From IMG/VR virus record IMGVR_UViG_3300047509_000062, positions 1 to 63,440 of that record: a stretch of 63,440 nucleotides of DNA. One strand, written 5' to 3'. Positions 29,797 to 38,880 of the stretch are shown in pieces. Each line of letters opens with the position of its first letter. Position 1 is the stretch's first letter. The position numbers and the translations under genes were made by a program. The notes beneath the pieces are model-generated. The model made no database searches. It worked only from the letters and a program-made list of their open reading frames with translations, and was not told the DNA's origin. Origin of the DNA: a virus.

Positions 29797-30390
29797 ATGC
29801 CAAAGATCGAAGTTGACGAGGCAGAGTACGTCGCCCAACAGCAGGTGACGAAGCTCTTTGCCGACACGCTCGGCAACAAGGAAGCTCGCGAGTTGCTTCT
29901 GAAGGCGAAGAAGATTGTTCGCCCGAACGAAGCTATCCCGGAAATCGATGCTGCGAAGCCGCTGCAGGACGAACTCGGCAAAATCCGCGAGGAGATGAAG
30001 GCCGATCGCGAAGCGCGCGCCGCCGAAAAGGCAGAGCGCGAGGCTTCCGAAAAGGCCAACAAATTCCAGTCCGAATGGGACAAACAGAAAACCTCGCTCG
30101 CCGACGAAGGCTGGAGCAACGAGGGCATCGCCAACATCGAGACGCTGGCGAAAGAGCGCGGCATCCCGGACATGGAAGCAGCGGCGGCCCTCTACAGGAA
30201 ACTCCATCCCGATCCAGAAGTCGTACATCCGTCCGGCATTGGCCGCTTCGATATGTTCGAAGTGCCGAAGGAGGGCGAGAACGACTTCATGAAGAAGCTG
30301 CTCGAATCACAGGGCCAGAACGACTCCATCGTGGACGCCGAAGCCCGCAAGGCCATCGCCGATGTACGCGGCGCCATGCCGAGACGGTAA
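29797..30390 (+). CDS. Putative scaffolding protein, 197 aa
   Basis: Highly charged, mostly helical (EMKADREARAAEKAEREASE), with no hydrophobic core and an IADVRGAMPRR end. It immediately precedes the capsid gene, the usual place of scaffold genes in podoviruses. Functional call rests on position and composition. Confidence 0.7.
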   Translation: MPKIEVDEAEYVAQQQVTKLFADTLGNKEARELLLKAKKIVRPNEAIPEIDAAKPLQDELGKIREEMKADREARAAEKAEREASEKANKFQSEWDKQKTSLADEGWSNEGIANIETLAKERGIPDMEAAAALYRKLHPDPEVVHPSGIGRFDMFEVPKEGENDFMKKLLESQGQNDSIVDAEARKAIADVRGAMPRR

Positions 30391-30407
30391 TCTAGGAGCA
30401 TATTGAA

Positions 30408-31457
30408 ATGCCCGTATCCGGCACTGGTGTCGTCCCAACAGGCTCACTTTACACGGAACTGACGGCTGCTACACGTCGCGCTTTCGTCTCAAGATTATTT
30501 GTGCAAATTTACTTCGCATCGCCCTCATTGTTCTATCTGATGGGCAATGCGCAGCGCGCGGCTGGCGGTGTGAATCAGGTGACTATCCCGATGCAGGGAC
30601 AGTCGATGGTTCAGGGCCAGTTTACCGGCTACGGGGGCGGATTTAATTCACCTGTCATCACGCCGGGGATTCAAAACGGCCAATGGAATCTGGCGTATTG
30701 GGTTGTGCCGATCCCGCTTCCATTCGGCGAGACGATTCTACAGGCGACGGAACGGGAAATCTCGATCCTGAAAGCCCGCATGAACGACGCCTATGCGACA
30801 ACGCGGCAGAATGTAGCGCGGTTGCTATTCACGAACAATTCCGCGAACGCTCTGTTCCCTGACAGCTTCCAGTCCGCATTCGACAACGGCACCAACTTCC
30901 CAACCTATGGCGGCATCAGCCGTCTGGCGGCAGGAAACTCCGCGTTCCAAGGGCAGTATATCAACGCGGGCACTGGAACATGGAACACGAATTATTCCAC
31001 GGCGACTATCGGGTGGAAGCGCAACTCGATGGCGACGTTGCTCAACTATATCACGGACAAGGCAGGCGGCGAAGCGCCTACGTTCGTGGTTATGAACCCA
31101 GCAGACTTCGCAACGCTCAACGTCGATTTTGTCGGGAATGAAAACCAGTACGTCCAGCCGGGTCGCAACTACACGATGGATACGCAGGTGCGGTCCAGCT
31201 TCCCGAACCTGAACGTGTCCGGCATCCCGATATTCCAGGATCACTTCTGCCCTGCCGGAAGTCTGTTCGCGCCTAACATCAAATACACGTCGCTGTATAT
31301 GAGCGAGGATGCAGCGTTCGATTTCTCCGGTTTCTACAGCCTCGTGCCGCTCGGTCAGATCGGGCAGCAAGGCGTCGTGGTTCTCGGTTACGACCTCATC
31401 AGCGCGAAATCATCGTCCGGAGCATGGGTGTACGGCTTCGGCGGCAACGCATTCTAG
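30408..31457 (+). CDS. Major capsid protein
   Basis: 349 aa preceded by AGGAG 9 nt upstream. Segments RAFVSRLFVQIYFASPSLFY, GGVNQVTIPMQGQSM, APTFVVMNPADFATLNVD and VQPGRNYTMDTQVRS. The size and mixed alpha/beta pattern fit the capsid family of this podovirus type, and the neighbours are scaffold and head-tail genes. I cannot name the family exactly. Confidence 0.8.
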   Translation: MPVSGTGVVPTGSLYTELTAATRRAFVSRLFVQIYFASPSLFYLMGNAQRAAGGVNQVTIPMQGQSMVQGQFTGYGGGFNSPVITPGIQNGQWNLAYWVVPIPLPFGETILQATEREISILKARMNDAYATTRQNVARLLFTNNSANALFPDSFQSAFDNGTNFPTYGGISRLAAGNSAFQGQYINAGTGTWNTNYSTATIGWKRNSMATLLNYITDKAGGEAPTFVVMNPADFATLNVDFVGNENQYVQPGRNYTMDTQVRSSFPNLNVSGIPIFQDHFCPAGSLFAPNIKYTSLYMSEDAAFDFSGFYSLVPLGQIGQQGVVVLGYDLISAKSSSGAWVYGFGGNAF

Positions 31458-31469
31458 GAGCAACACGAT

Positions 31470-32579
31470 ATGCCAGGTCCGTTGAGTGGTCCGGGGATTG
31501 GCCTGCAAACCCCGCAGAACCTCTATCCTTCCCAGCTCTATAATGCGCCAGCCGACGATCCGTCGAACCTTATCACGCTCACAGGCGGCGATGCAGTCGT
31601 GCTTCCAGCAGGCAACTGGTTTGTCGAAGCTGGCAGCATAGCTGTTCTTCAGTATTATGACCCGATTACAAACACCTGGTCTGGCTTTGAATCGGGCCGA
31701 AGCCCTCACATGTACGTCAAAAGTGATGGCTTTAATGTCCGCCTTGCCAATCTGACCGGGTGCCCTGTTGCCTCAATCGTGGTGGCGGGTGGATCGTCCT
31801 ATGTGCAGGCGACTACGACCGTCACGCCTTCGTCCGGCAATTCCACATGGCAGCCGATCGTGGGCGGGATGCTCTCGGTCGTGTCCATGTCGGCAAACGG
31901 CGGCAACTACGGTGTAGCACCTCTGGTATTCATTCCGCCGCCTCCGTCTCCGGGCGTCCCTGCTACGGCCATTGCTACACTATCGAGCGGGACGATCTCA
32001 GGCGTCACCCTGACCAATGTAGGAGCTGGCTACACGTCAGTCCCTACCCCGGTCATTGTGCCTCACCCGTTCGACCCGAACCTGAACGCAGGCATCACGC
32101 AGGCGACCGTGGTCATGGCGCTCAACGCCAGCACGACCTTGGCGGGCGCGATCTCTGCGGTCCTGTGTACGAACCCAGGTGTTCCCACAGCCACGCTCCC
32201 AACCCTTACCATCGCAGGGGCTGGAACTTCAGCCTCTGTGGTCTGCGTGACGCTCTCGACGGTCCTGACGGCTACGGTTTCGGCAGGTGCAGGATACACC
32301 AATCCGTCCGACCTGATCGTATTCGGCGGGCAGCCGGCAGGAACGCCGGCTTACACCAACCCGGCAATCCAGATGACCGGATATCGTCCGCGGAATGCGT
32401 CCATTGGCATAACTGCCGGTGCCACAACCACGACAGTTGGTGCGGTGTACGACAGCGGCTTGTTCGCTGGAACCGGAAACGGCGTCATTCTTGGACTCGC
32501 AACCCCTACCACAGTTGCTGGCGTCACCATCACGCAGGGCACTACGACGGCAACGGTAAAAATTCAGCCGGCGCCCTAA
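31470..32579 (+). CDS. Beta-repeat virion protein (head decoration or fibre), 369 aa
   Basis: The N-terminal ~110 residues (LQTPQNLYPSQLYNAPADDP; FVEAGSIAVLQYYDPITN) are followed by repeats of a Gly/Thr-rich beta module: ATLSSGTISGVTLTNVGAGY, TSVPTPVIV, then AGAGYTNPSDLIVFGG. The same G-x-GYT-x-P module appears in three other virion proteins of this phage. Twelve bases after the capsid gene, so probably a decoration protein. Confidence 0.7.
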   Translation: MPGPLSGPGIGLQTPQNLYPSQLYNAPADDPSNLITLTGGDAVVLPAGNWFVEAGSIAVLQYYDPITNTWSGFESGRSPHMYVKSDGFNVRLANLTGCPVASIVVAGGSSYVQATTTVTPSSGNSTWQPIVGGMLSVVSMSANGGNYGVAPLVFIPPPPSPGVPATAIATLSSGTISGVTLTNVGAGYTSVPTPVIVPHPFDPNLNAGITQATVVMALNASTTLAGAISAVLCTNPGVPTATLPTLTIAGAGTSASVVCVTLSTVLTATVSAGAGYTNPSDLIVFGGQPAGTPAYTNPAIQMTGYRPRNASIGITAGATTTTVGAVYDSGLFAGTGNGVILGLATPTTVAGVTITQGTTTATVKIQPAP

Positions 32580-32655
32580 TAGCCGGATGATGGCGGAGTT
32601 TTCATCGGCAGGAGTGTATCGCTTGCCGCTCCTGTAAAAAGCAGGAACGGTAAAG

Positions 32656-33378
32656 TTGCTCGCAAAATACCTCACGCAGACCGAACAACTACTGCAACTC
32701 CCGCAGGCGCCGACCACGCTTTACGGCACGGTCGCGCTTACCTCGTGGATCAACACGGCTCGGGGCCAACTCGCCGGGGAAAGCGAGTGCATCCGAGCAC
32801 TCGGGCTTCTGACGCTTGCGGCGAACACCCAGAGCTATCCATTCACGAGCATTTCAATCTCGACGGTTGGGGTGCAGGGCGTCCTCAACGTCCGCATGGC
32901 AACGATTCCGGTGACGAATGGAATAGCCCGTCTCGATACATGGCCGTGGGAGTATTTCAACACCTACTATATCCCACAAATATTAGCTCCGACAGGCACA
33001 CCTACCATCTGGTCTCAATACTCTCAGGGTGTAAACGGAACGGTTTTTTTCAGCCCGATCCCTGCCAGCGTCTCAACGGTAACATTCGACACGGTTTGCT
33101 ATCCGATTGACCTTGTGGACGATTCCACTACCGAGGCGATCCCGTTCCCGTGGACGGATGCTATTTGCTACTATGCGGCATATCTGGCGTTTCTCTCGGC
33201 GCAGAGCGCGAACAGACAGGCCGATGCGCTGCGAATGTACGAACTCTATAAGGAATTCGTGAAGCGTGCTCGACTGATGTCAACGGCGAGCGTTCTTCCA
33301 TACCAGTACGAGCAATCGGGCGATATTGTTTCTCCTGCATCGGCTACCAAGCCTCAGCAGCAAGCGGCTGGTGCGTGA
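32656..33378 (+). CDS. Connector/tail-tube-like protein, paralogue 1 (TTG start)
   Basis: 240 aa. Hallmarks shared by all four tandem copies: SWINTARGQLAGESECIRAL near residue 30, SYPFTSISIS, a WPWEYFNTYY centre and EAIPFPWTDAICYYAAYLAF near residue 160. The layout resembles podovirus head-to-tail connector / tail-tube adaptor proteins (inference from size, fold pattern and position). TTG at 32656 has AGGA about 8 nt upstream; a 76-bp gap precedes it. Confidence 0.75.
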   Translation: MLAKYLTQTEQLLQLPQAPTTLYGTVALTSWINTARGQLAGESECIRALGLLTLAANTQSYPFTSISISTVGVQGVLNVRMATIPVTNGIARLDTWPWEYFNTYYIPQILAPTGTPTIWSQYSQGVNGTVFFSPIPASVSTVTFDTVCYPIDLVDDSTTEAIPFPWTDAICYYAAYLAFLSAQSANRQADALRMYELYKEFVKRARLMSTASVLPYQYEQSGDIVSPASATKPQQQAAGA

Positions 33379-34097
33379 TGCTCTATTCATACCAGAAAGA
33401 CTGCCAGCAAATCCTTGCCGATCTCAAGCAGCAGATCGTAAATCCTGGTATTCTCACGTCATTCATCAATAAGGCGCGTGGTCAGATTGCGGCGGAGGGC
33501 CAATGCGTGCGCGTCATGGGTACGCTCATAACTCTCGGCAACGTCCAGACTTATCCATTTTCGAATATCACGGTCTCATCCGTAAGCGGCGTGTCATCGG
33601 TTCTCAATGTCCGCATGATTTCCGCGTCTAACGGTAGCGGCGGTCAATCGTTCCTGAATTTCTGGCCGTGGGAATGGTTCAACAGGTATTTTCTCTGCGC
33701 TACCACGATTCCGGTTGGCACCCCTATTCAATGGACGCAGTACGCTCAGGGCCAACTTGGGAGCCTGTATCTCAATCCAATTCCCATGAGCAACACGACG
33801 CTATCTCTCGACACCGCATGTCTGCCTATTGCGTTGGTGGATGACACGACCGTTGAGGCCATTCCCTATCCGTGGACAGATGCAGTGCCGTTCTACGCGC
33901 TGTATTTCAGCTATATGTCCACGCAGCGGCAGGAAGAAGCGGCGTTCATGTACCAGCGCTATCAGGAATTTGCGGCTCGAGCCCGCATGTTCTCGACGCC
34001 GGGCGTTCTGCCCTATCAGCATCCTCAGTACCCAACGCCTCCGTCTCCAGTTCCTCCACCGGCTCAACCGCAAGCGGCATTCACGGGTCGGCAATGA
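33378..34097 (+). CDS. Connector/tail-tube-like protein, paralogue 2
   Basis: 239 aa. Begins in the stop codon of paralogue 1 (TGATG). SFINKARGQIAAEGQCVRVM, TYPFSNITVS, WPWEWFNRYFL and EAIPYPWTDAVPFYALYFSY align with the other copies. Ends with a Pro/Gln tail (PPSPVPPPAQPQ). Confidence 0.75.
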   Translation: MLYSYQKDCQQILADLKQQIVNPGILTSFINKARGQIAAEGQCVRVMGTLITLGNVQTYPFSNITVSSVSGVSSVLNVRMISASNGSGGQSFLNFWPWEWFNRYFLCATTIPVGTPIQWTQYAQGQLGSLYLNPIPMSNTTLSLDTACLPIALVDDTTVEAIPYPWTDAVPFYALYFSYMSTQRQEEAAFMYQRYQEFAARARMFSTPGVLPYQHPQYPTPPSPVPPPAQPQAAFTGRQ

Positions 34098-34819
34098 CGA
34101 ACCTGTTTGATTACATGCAGAACGTCGAACGCCTTGTTGGAGACATGCGGCAGCAACTCGTCAACACAGGCGATATTCAGGTCTATATCAACACCGCTCG
34201 CAAGCAGGTGGCCGGCGAGGGTGAATGCGTGCGGGTGCTTGGCACTCTCGCACTCACTCAGGGCGTGAATAGCTATCCGTTCTCGGCTATCAATGTGTCG
34301 GGTACTGCCGGTGTGCAAGGGCCATACAATGCCCGCATGGTTTTGATTGCGGTAGCCAGCGGGCAGACGCTAATCAAAAACGACCCGTGGGAATGGTTTG
34401 TTCTCTACCATCTTAACAATCCGGTCCCGACACAATCAATCCCTACGTCATGGTCTCAATTCGGGCAGGGTGTAAACGGGTCTCTCTACTTCTCCAATAT
34501 TCCTGATACCAATTACACGGCAACGGTGGATACGTCCTGTATGCCGGTCAATCTGACAGACGATACGACTGCCGAAGCGATACCGTACCCTTGGACGGAC
34601 GCAGTGCCATATTTTGCCGCGTATCTGGCCTATCTGGAAAACCAGCGTGGCGACGATGCGCAGAGAATGTACGCTCTCTATGAGATGTTCACGACTAGAG
34701 CGCGCAAAATGTCCACGTCTGCCGTTCTGCCTCATCATTTCGAGCAGCAGCCGAACGTCACGCGGCCCAATCAGCTTGGTCAGATAAGCCGCAAACCTCC
34801 TGCGCAGGCGGTAGGTTGA
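34094..34819 (+). CDS. Connector/tail-tube-like protein, paralogue 3
   Basis: 241 aa. ATGA overlap with copy 2. VYINTARKQVAGEGECVRVL, SYPFSAINVSG, DPWEWFVLYHL and EAIPYPWTDAVPYFAAYLAY mark the family. Ends with RKPPAQAVG. Confidence 0.75.
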   Translation: MTNLFDYMQNVERLVGDMRQQLVNTGDIQVYINTARKQVAGEGECVRVLGTLALTQGVNSYPFSAINVSGTAGVQGPYNARMVLIAVASGQTLIKNDPWEWFVLYHLNNPVPTQSIPTSWSQFGQGVNGSLYFSNIPDTNYTATVDTSCMPVNLTDDTTAEAIPYPWTDAVPYFAAYLAYLENQRGDDAQRMYALYEMFTTRARKMSTSAVLPHHFEQQPNVTRPNQLGQISRKPPAQAVG

Positions 34820-34820
34820 G

Positions 34821-35813
34821 ATGTTGAACGAATATCTCCAAATGACGCAGCGACTTCTCCGCGACAAAAAACAGGAGCTGTTGGACCCTGCGTCGTTGAT
34901 GGTCTATATCAATCGCGCTCGACGCGAGATCGCGCAGCGCACTCAATGCGTGCGGTCTCTCACGCCGATTTCAGGGCAGATCGTTACCGTCTCCGTGACC
35001 AATCCGGGTAGTGGATATACGGCACCGACCGTCGTCATCACGCCGCCGGATTTTCCAAGCGGAACGCTGCCGTATCCTAACGGAAAGCAGGCGACGGCGA
35101 TTGCGACAGTGAGTGCTGGAACAATCTCAGCCATCAACATTCAATTCGGTGGATATGGCTACTATCAACCGCAGATCACGATAACGGATTCGACTGGCAC
35201 GGGCGCAACAGCTACTCCGAATATGTCGTTCATCAACCAGCTTTTGCAGGGGCAGGAGGTCTATCCGTTCAGCCTCGTGAATTTGAGCGCCAATCCGGGT
35301 ATGCTCGCGGTTTACAAGGTGATTAGTGTGAGCATACTGTTTAGTAATTATCGTTATTCATTGCCGATGTACAGTTTCTCAGTTTATCAGGCACGCATAA
35401 GACAATTTGCGCAAGGCACTTATCAATGGATTCCGACGTTTGGTACTCAGTATGGGGTTGGGACTTCTGGATCGTTCGCGATGTATCCTCTCCCAAATGC
35501 CGCTTACCAAATGGAATGGGACTGTTTATGTGTGCCCGCCAATCTCAAAACCGATACTGATACGGAAGTAATACCATCGCCGTGGACTGACACTGTGCCA
35601 TTCTATGCGTGTTTTTTGGCGATGTTGGAGCTACAGAACCATAATTCTGCCCGGTCATTCTTGGAGATATTTGAGAAGGAGTTACACGTTAGTTCTGCCG
35701 GAGCGATGCCTTCTAGGGCTTCAAATCCTTACGGCAGATGGGCTATCCCACTACTAGCTGGGATGGGGCTTGTTCAGATGTTGATGCACTGCTCTTATGG
35801 TGTCGTGATATGA
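34821..35813 (+). CDS. Connector/tail-tube-like protein, paralogue 4 with inserted beta module
   Basis: 330 aa. VYINRARREIAQRTQCVRSL aligns with the other copies. Then ~90 residues of the G-x-GYT-x-P module (VSVTNPGSGYTAPTVVITPP; FGGYGYYQPQITITD) are inserted before YPFSLVNLS, where the family alignment resumes through VIPSPWTDTVPFYACFLAML. The C-terminus overlaps the opposing HNH gene by 71 bp and ends unlike the siblings, suggesting its end was changed when that gene arrived. Confidence 0.75.
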   Translation: MLNEYLQMTQRLLRDKKQELLDPASLMVYINRARREIAQRTQCVRSLTPISGQIVTVSVTNPGSGYTAPTVVITPPDFPSGTLPYPNGKQATAIATVSAGTISAINIQFGGYGYYQPQITITDSTGTGATATPNMSFINQLLQGQEVYPFSLVNLSANPGMLAVYKVISVSILFSNYRYSLPMYSFSVYQARIRQFAQGTYQWIPTFGTQYGVGTSGSFAMYPLPNAAYQMEWDCLCVPANLKTDTDTEVIPSPWTDTVPFYACFLAMLELQNHNSARSFLEIFEKELHVSSAGAMPSRASNPYGRWAIPLLAGMGLVQMLMHCSYGVVI

Positions 35814-36534
35814 CCCTATGCTTCAACAGCAATGAGGCAATGAGATACATATCGTCATCTGTGCCGGTGTTTTTCATTGCATTTACCGCCCATAGGACAA
35901 AACGGCAGTTGGATTGCACATATCCGAGCATGGGCTCAATCTTATCGATGCTTGGAGAAAACATGCTAGGGCCACTTCGGTATTCTGTCTTAAACGAAAT
36001 GCCGGTAAGTGAGCATCGTCCTGTCCATACTGACTTGGCCCATGCCGCTGTCAGATCAAATGTGATACCGTCTTTCTTAGAGCGGGCCTTGGCTCCAGCC
36101 AAAAGGGCGTGCCATGGATAACGCTTTCTTCGCATCTGTGCATTCCTTCTTATATCGGTACAGCGGTCGGACCTGTGTCTCTCGTGGCGCACCCTGTCTC
36201 TATCCTTGTAACTATCTATGTGTTTCAGTCTCATCCTTTTGGCTTTCGCCAAACATTCCGTCCGGTGTGTCTGGTAATGATGCCGACTCGCGCACTTCCG
36301 AGAACACGACTTGGCTTGAACAGCTCGTGGAAAGAACGTCTCCCCACAGAAACAGCACTCTCTTTCAATCAGTTGCCATGTTTTTGGTATGTGCTGGCGT
36401 CCTGCGTTGTTATTTTCCCAATAGGCCGTGGAGCATTTTGGGGAGCATAACACATTGCCTTTGCGGCATGGCTGAAACGTGCCTCCGCAATACAAACATG
36501 GAGACGGCAACGGCTTTATTCTCGCCTTATACAT
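35743..36534 (-). CDS. HNH homing-type endonuclease with zinc fingers, 263 aa
   Basis: Three CxxC-type sites (CLYCGGTF...CSPKC, CCFCGETF...CSRKC) at the N-terminus. The C-terminal half has RCSLTGISFKTEYR, PSIDKIEPMLGYVQSNCRFV and NAMKN, the pattern of large zinc-containing HNH nucleases. Runs against the surrounding virion genes and is more AT-rich than they are, so an acquired mobile gene is likely. Confidence 0.8.
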   Translation of the reverse strand: MYKARIKPLPSPCLYCGGTFQPCRKGNVLCSPKCSTAYWENNNAGRQHIPKTWQLIERECCFCGETFFPRAVQAKSCSRKCASRHHYQTHRTECLAKAKRMRLKHIDSYKDRDRVRHERHRSDRCTDIRRNAQMRRKRYPWHALLAGAKARSKKDGITFDLTAAWAKSVWTGRCSLTGISFKTEYRSGPSMFSPSIDKIEPMLGYVQSNCRFVLWAVNAMKNTGTDDDMYLIASLLLKHRVISRHHKSSASTSEQAPSQLVVG

Positions 36535-36563
36535 CGCGGCATTTAGCCAATCATAGTGCCTAG

Positions 36564-38879
36564 ATGCAAGTCCAATCCACCATCAAAGCCGAACCACCAA
36601 ACGAGCAGCAGATCGCGCCTCGGGGAACGAACCCGATCATCTTCGATACGTTCGCCGGTCTCAACACGAACGCATCGAGGCCGGGGATTGCAGACGATGA
36701 ATGCTCGTGGATGGACGGCTTCATGCCGTTGGGGAAGAATAACCTTCGCACACTTCCCGGAGTTGGACCATCAATCTACACGTCTCCTGCGGGCGTGACG
36801 ATTGTATGCTTTGCGTTTGCGAATATCGGAACGGCGCCGGTTTGCATCGTGTTTCTTAGCGACGGCTCTATCGTACAGGTCAACATTCAGTCCGGGTTTG
36901 CGTTTCAGATTGCGGCGGCTGGAACGATTCTTTCACCATCGCAGCAGAATGTTGGCGTCAGTCAGTGGGGCAATCAGTTTATCCTGATCGTCGCCAATCA
37001 GACGAACGGCTATTTCATATGGAACGGAGGAGTGCTTTTCAGGGCCGGCACCATCGGGGCGCTCGTCAACGTCACCAACTCTGGCCTGAATTATACCAGC
37101 CAGCCAACATTTATCGTTGAGACTACGGGTGGCGGTTCGGGGGCCACATTCAATGCCATCCTCAACAATGACGTGATTCAGGAGATTGACGTAGGCTTGA
37201 CGGGCGGCGGTTACGGCATAAACGACTTCGTGAATCTCGTAATTCAGGGCGGCGGTTCCGACAATACAGCAAGAGCCACGGCTACGATTGGTCCGGGCGG
37301 CGGGATTCAGACAGTAGCGGTGCTCAATGGCGGCGGCGGATATGCGTTTGGCACGAGTGCGACGGCAGTAGGTGGAGGCGGAACCGGGGCTGAATTGCTG
37401 GTCATGGGATTAGTCCCTGACGGCGGGGCCAATAATATAATTCAGAGCATCACGGTTCTAAGCCCCGGAACTGGCTACACGTCGGCACCTACCATTCAAC
37501 TGCACAATGTCGGCAATCCGACCTCAACCGCAACTTTCGCCGTCAGCATATTCGAGGGCGTAATCACAGCCATCAACGTCACCGATCCCGGCACTGGATA
37601 TGTCACGCCTCCGACCGTGAGCCTCATTGGAGATGGCACGGGTGGGAGTTTCATCGTTCAAATCAATAGCTCGGGACAGATTACTGGAATTGTCGTCAAG
37701 GATGGTGGGCAGGGATACACGAAGGCGCTAGTAAAATTCTCCGGCGGTAATAACGCCGCGGAAGGAGATATCACGATCATGCCGTTCGGTATCCAAGGCA
37801 CATGGGCGGAGACCTATGTAAGCCGCGCATGGGTAGCGAACGGGAACAAGATTAGCTTTACGGCTGCGGACTCGTTGCAGGACTTCGCGACCTCGGATGG
37901 CGGAGGAACGATACAAGCAACGGATTCATTCCTTCGGAATAGTTACACCGTTCTCAGGCAGACGAACGGATTTCTGTATATCCTCGCGGATAGCTCCGAG
38001 AATTACATCTCTGGGGTGACAACGAGCGGTGTTCCTCCAACCACGACATTCAACAATCAGAACGCAGACCCGGAAGTAGGAACGTCGTGGCCGTACACGG
38101 TGCAGGTGTTCAACAGAAACATCCTGTTCGCCAATTCATTCGGCGTACATGTGAGCTACGGCGGCGCGGTGACTAAAATATCGGAGGACTTGGACGGCAT
38201 CTATAACACGGTGTTCAACTTCGGCGGCTTCATTCCAAGCTCTGCCAAGGCCATCATCTACGGCAAGCGCGTGTTCATGCTTCTGCTGCCTGTGGTGGAT
38301 ATTATCTCAGGACAGACGGTCAACAAGCTTTTCATGTGGAACGGCAAGAAATGGTTTTCGTCTCAACAAGACGTGCCACTTACGTTCGTAGCCTCGCAAG
38401 AATTGAATTCCGTGTTGACAGCGTGGGGAACAGACGGAACGCATATCTATCCGCTATTCCAGAAGCCATCGACCGGCTTCAACAAGGTCGTGCAGTCAAA
38501 GCTTTGGGACAAGCCGAACGGCTATATGTTCAACAAGACCGATAGCCGGTTGTGGGGGCTGTTCTATTTCCGCAGTCTGGCAGGTTCCAGCCTTAGCATC
38601 AGTGTTGACAATGAGAACGGCGCATCGTCCAGCCCGATAGGGGTTGGTGGACCTCTTGTCGGATGGGTGAATGCGCTGGCAGTCGTGGTGACATGGGCAA
38701 ACGCTATCGGAAACACAAATGTCCTTTGGACGAATTCAGGCGTGGGGATTGTGGTCATGCAGCCGACTGCGGTAGGGCAGCAAGGCGCGTTGGTAGGTCT
38801 AACGCTTACGACAAACGCAGCGGACATGACGGTGATATCTCTCGCCGTTGAGGCCGATAATTGGAACTACCGAGGATAA
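36564..38879 (+). CDS. Large tail protein (tail tubular protein B-like) with beta-module array
   Basis: 771 aa. The N-terminus (NPIIFDTFAGLNTNASRPGI; CSWMDGFMPLGKNNLRTLPG) and the C-terminal ~400 residues (RNILFANSFGVHVSYGGAVT; KLFMWNGKKWFSSQQDVPLT) fit the beta-propeller tail proteins of T7/P22-type podoviruses. Residues ~165-405 are about six copies of the G-x-GYT-x-P module (LSPGTGYTSAPTIQLHN; VTDPGTGYVTPPTVSLIG), an insertion relative to those families. Position after the connector genes supports a nozzle role. Confidence 0.8.
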   Translation: MQVQSTIKAEPPNEQQIAPRGTNPIIFDTFAGLNTNASRPGIADDECSWMDGFMPLGKNNLRTLPGVGPSIYTSPAGVTIVCFAFANIGTAPVCIVFLSDGSIVQVNIQSGFAFQIAAAGTILSPSQQNVGVSQWGNQFILIVANQTNGYFIWNGGVLFRAGTIGALVNVTNSGLNYTSQPTFIVETTGGGSGATFNAILNNDVIQEIDVGLTGGGYGINDFVNLVIQGGGSDNTARATATIGPGGGIQTVAVLNGGGGYAFGTSATAVGGGGTGAELLVMGLVPDGGANNIIQSITVLSPGTGYTSAPTIQLHNVGNPTSTATFAVSIFEGVITAINVTDPGTGYVTPPTVSLIGDGTGGSFIVQINSSGQITGIVVKDGGQGYTKALVKFSGGNNAAEGDITIMPFGIQGTWAETYVSRAWVANGNKISFTAADSLQDFATSDGGGTIQATDSFLRNSYTVLRQTNGFLYILADSSENYISGVTTSGVPPTTTFNNQNADPEVGTSWPYTVQVFNRNILFANSFGVHVSYGGAVTKISEDLDGIYNTVFNFGGFIPSSAKAIIYGKRVFMLLLPVVDIISGQTVNKLFMWNGKKWFSSQQDVPLTFVASQELNSVLTAWGTDGTHIYPLFQKPSTGFNKVVQSKLWDKPNGYMFNKTDSRLWGLFYFRSLAGSSLSISVDNENGASSSPIGVGGPLVGWVNALAVVVTWANAIGNTNVLWTNSGVGIVVMQPTAVGQQGALVGLTLTTNAADMTVISLAVEADNWNYRG

Positions 38880-38880
38880 C

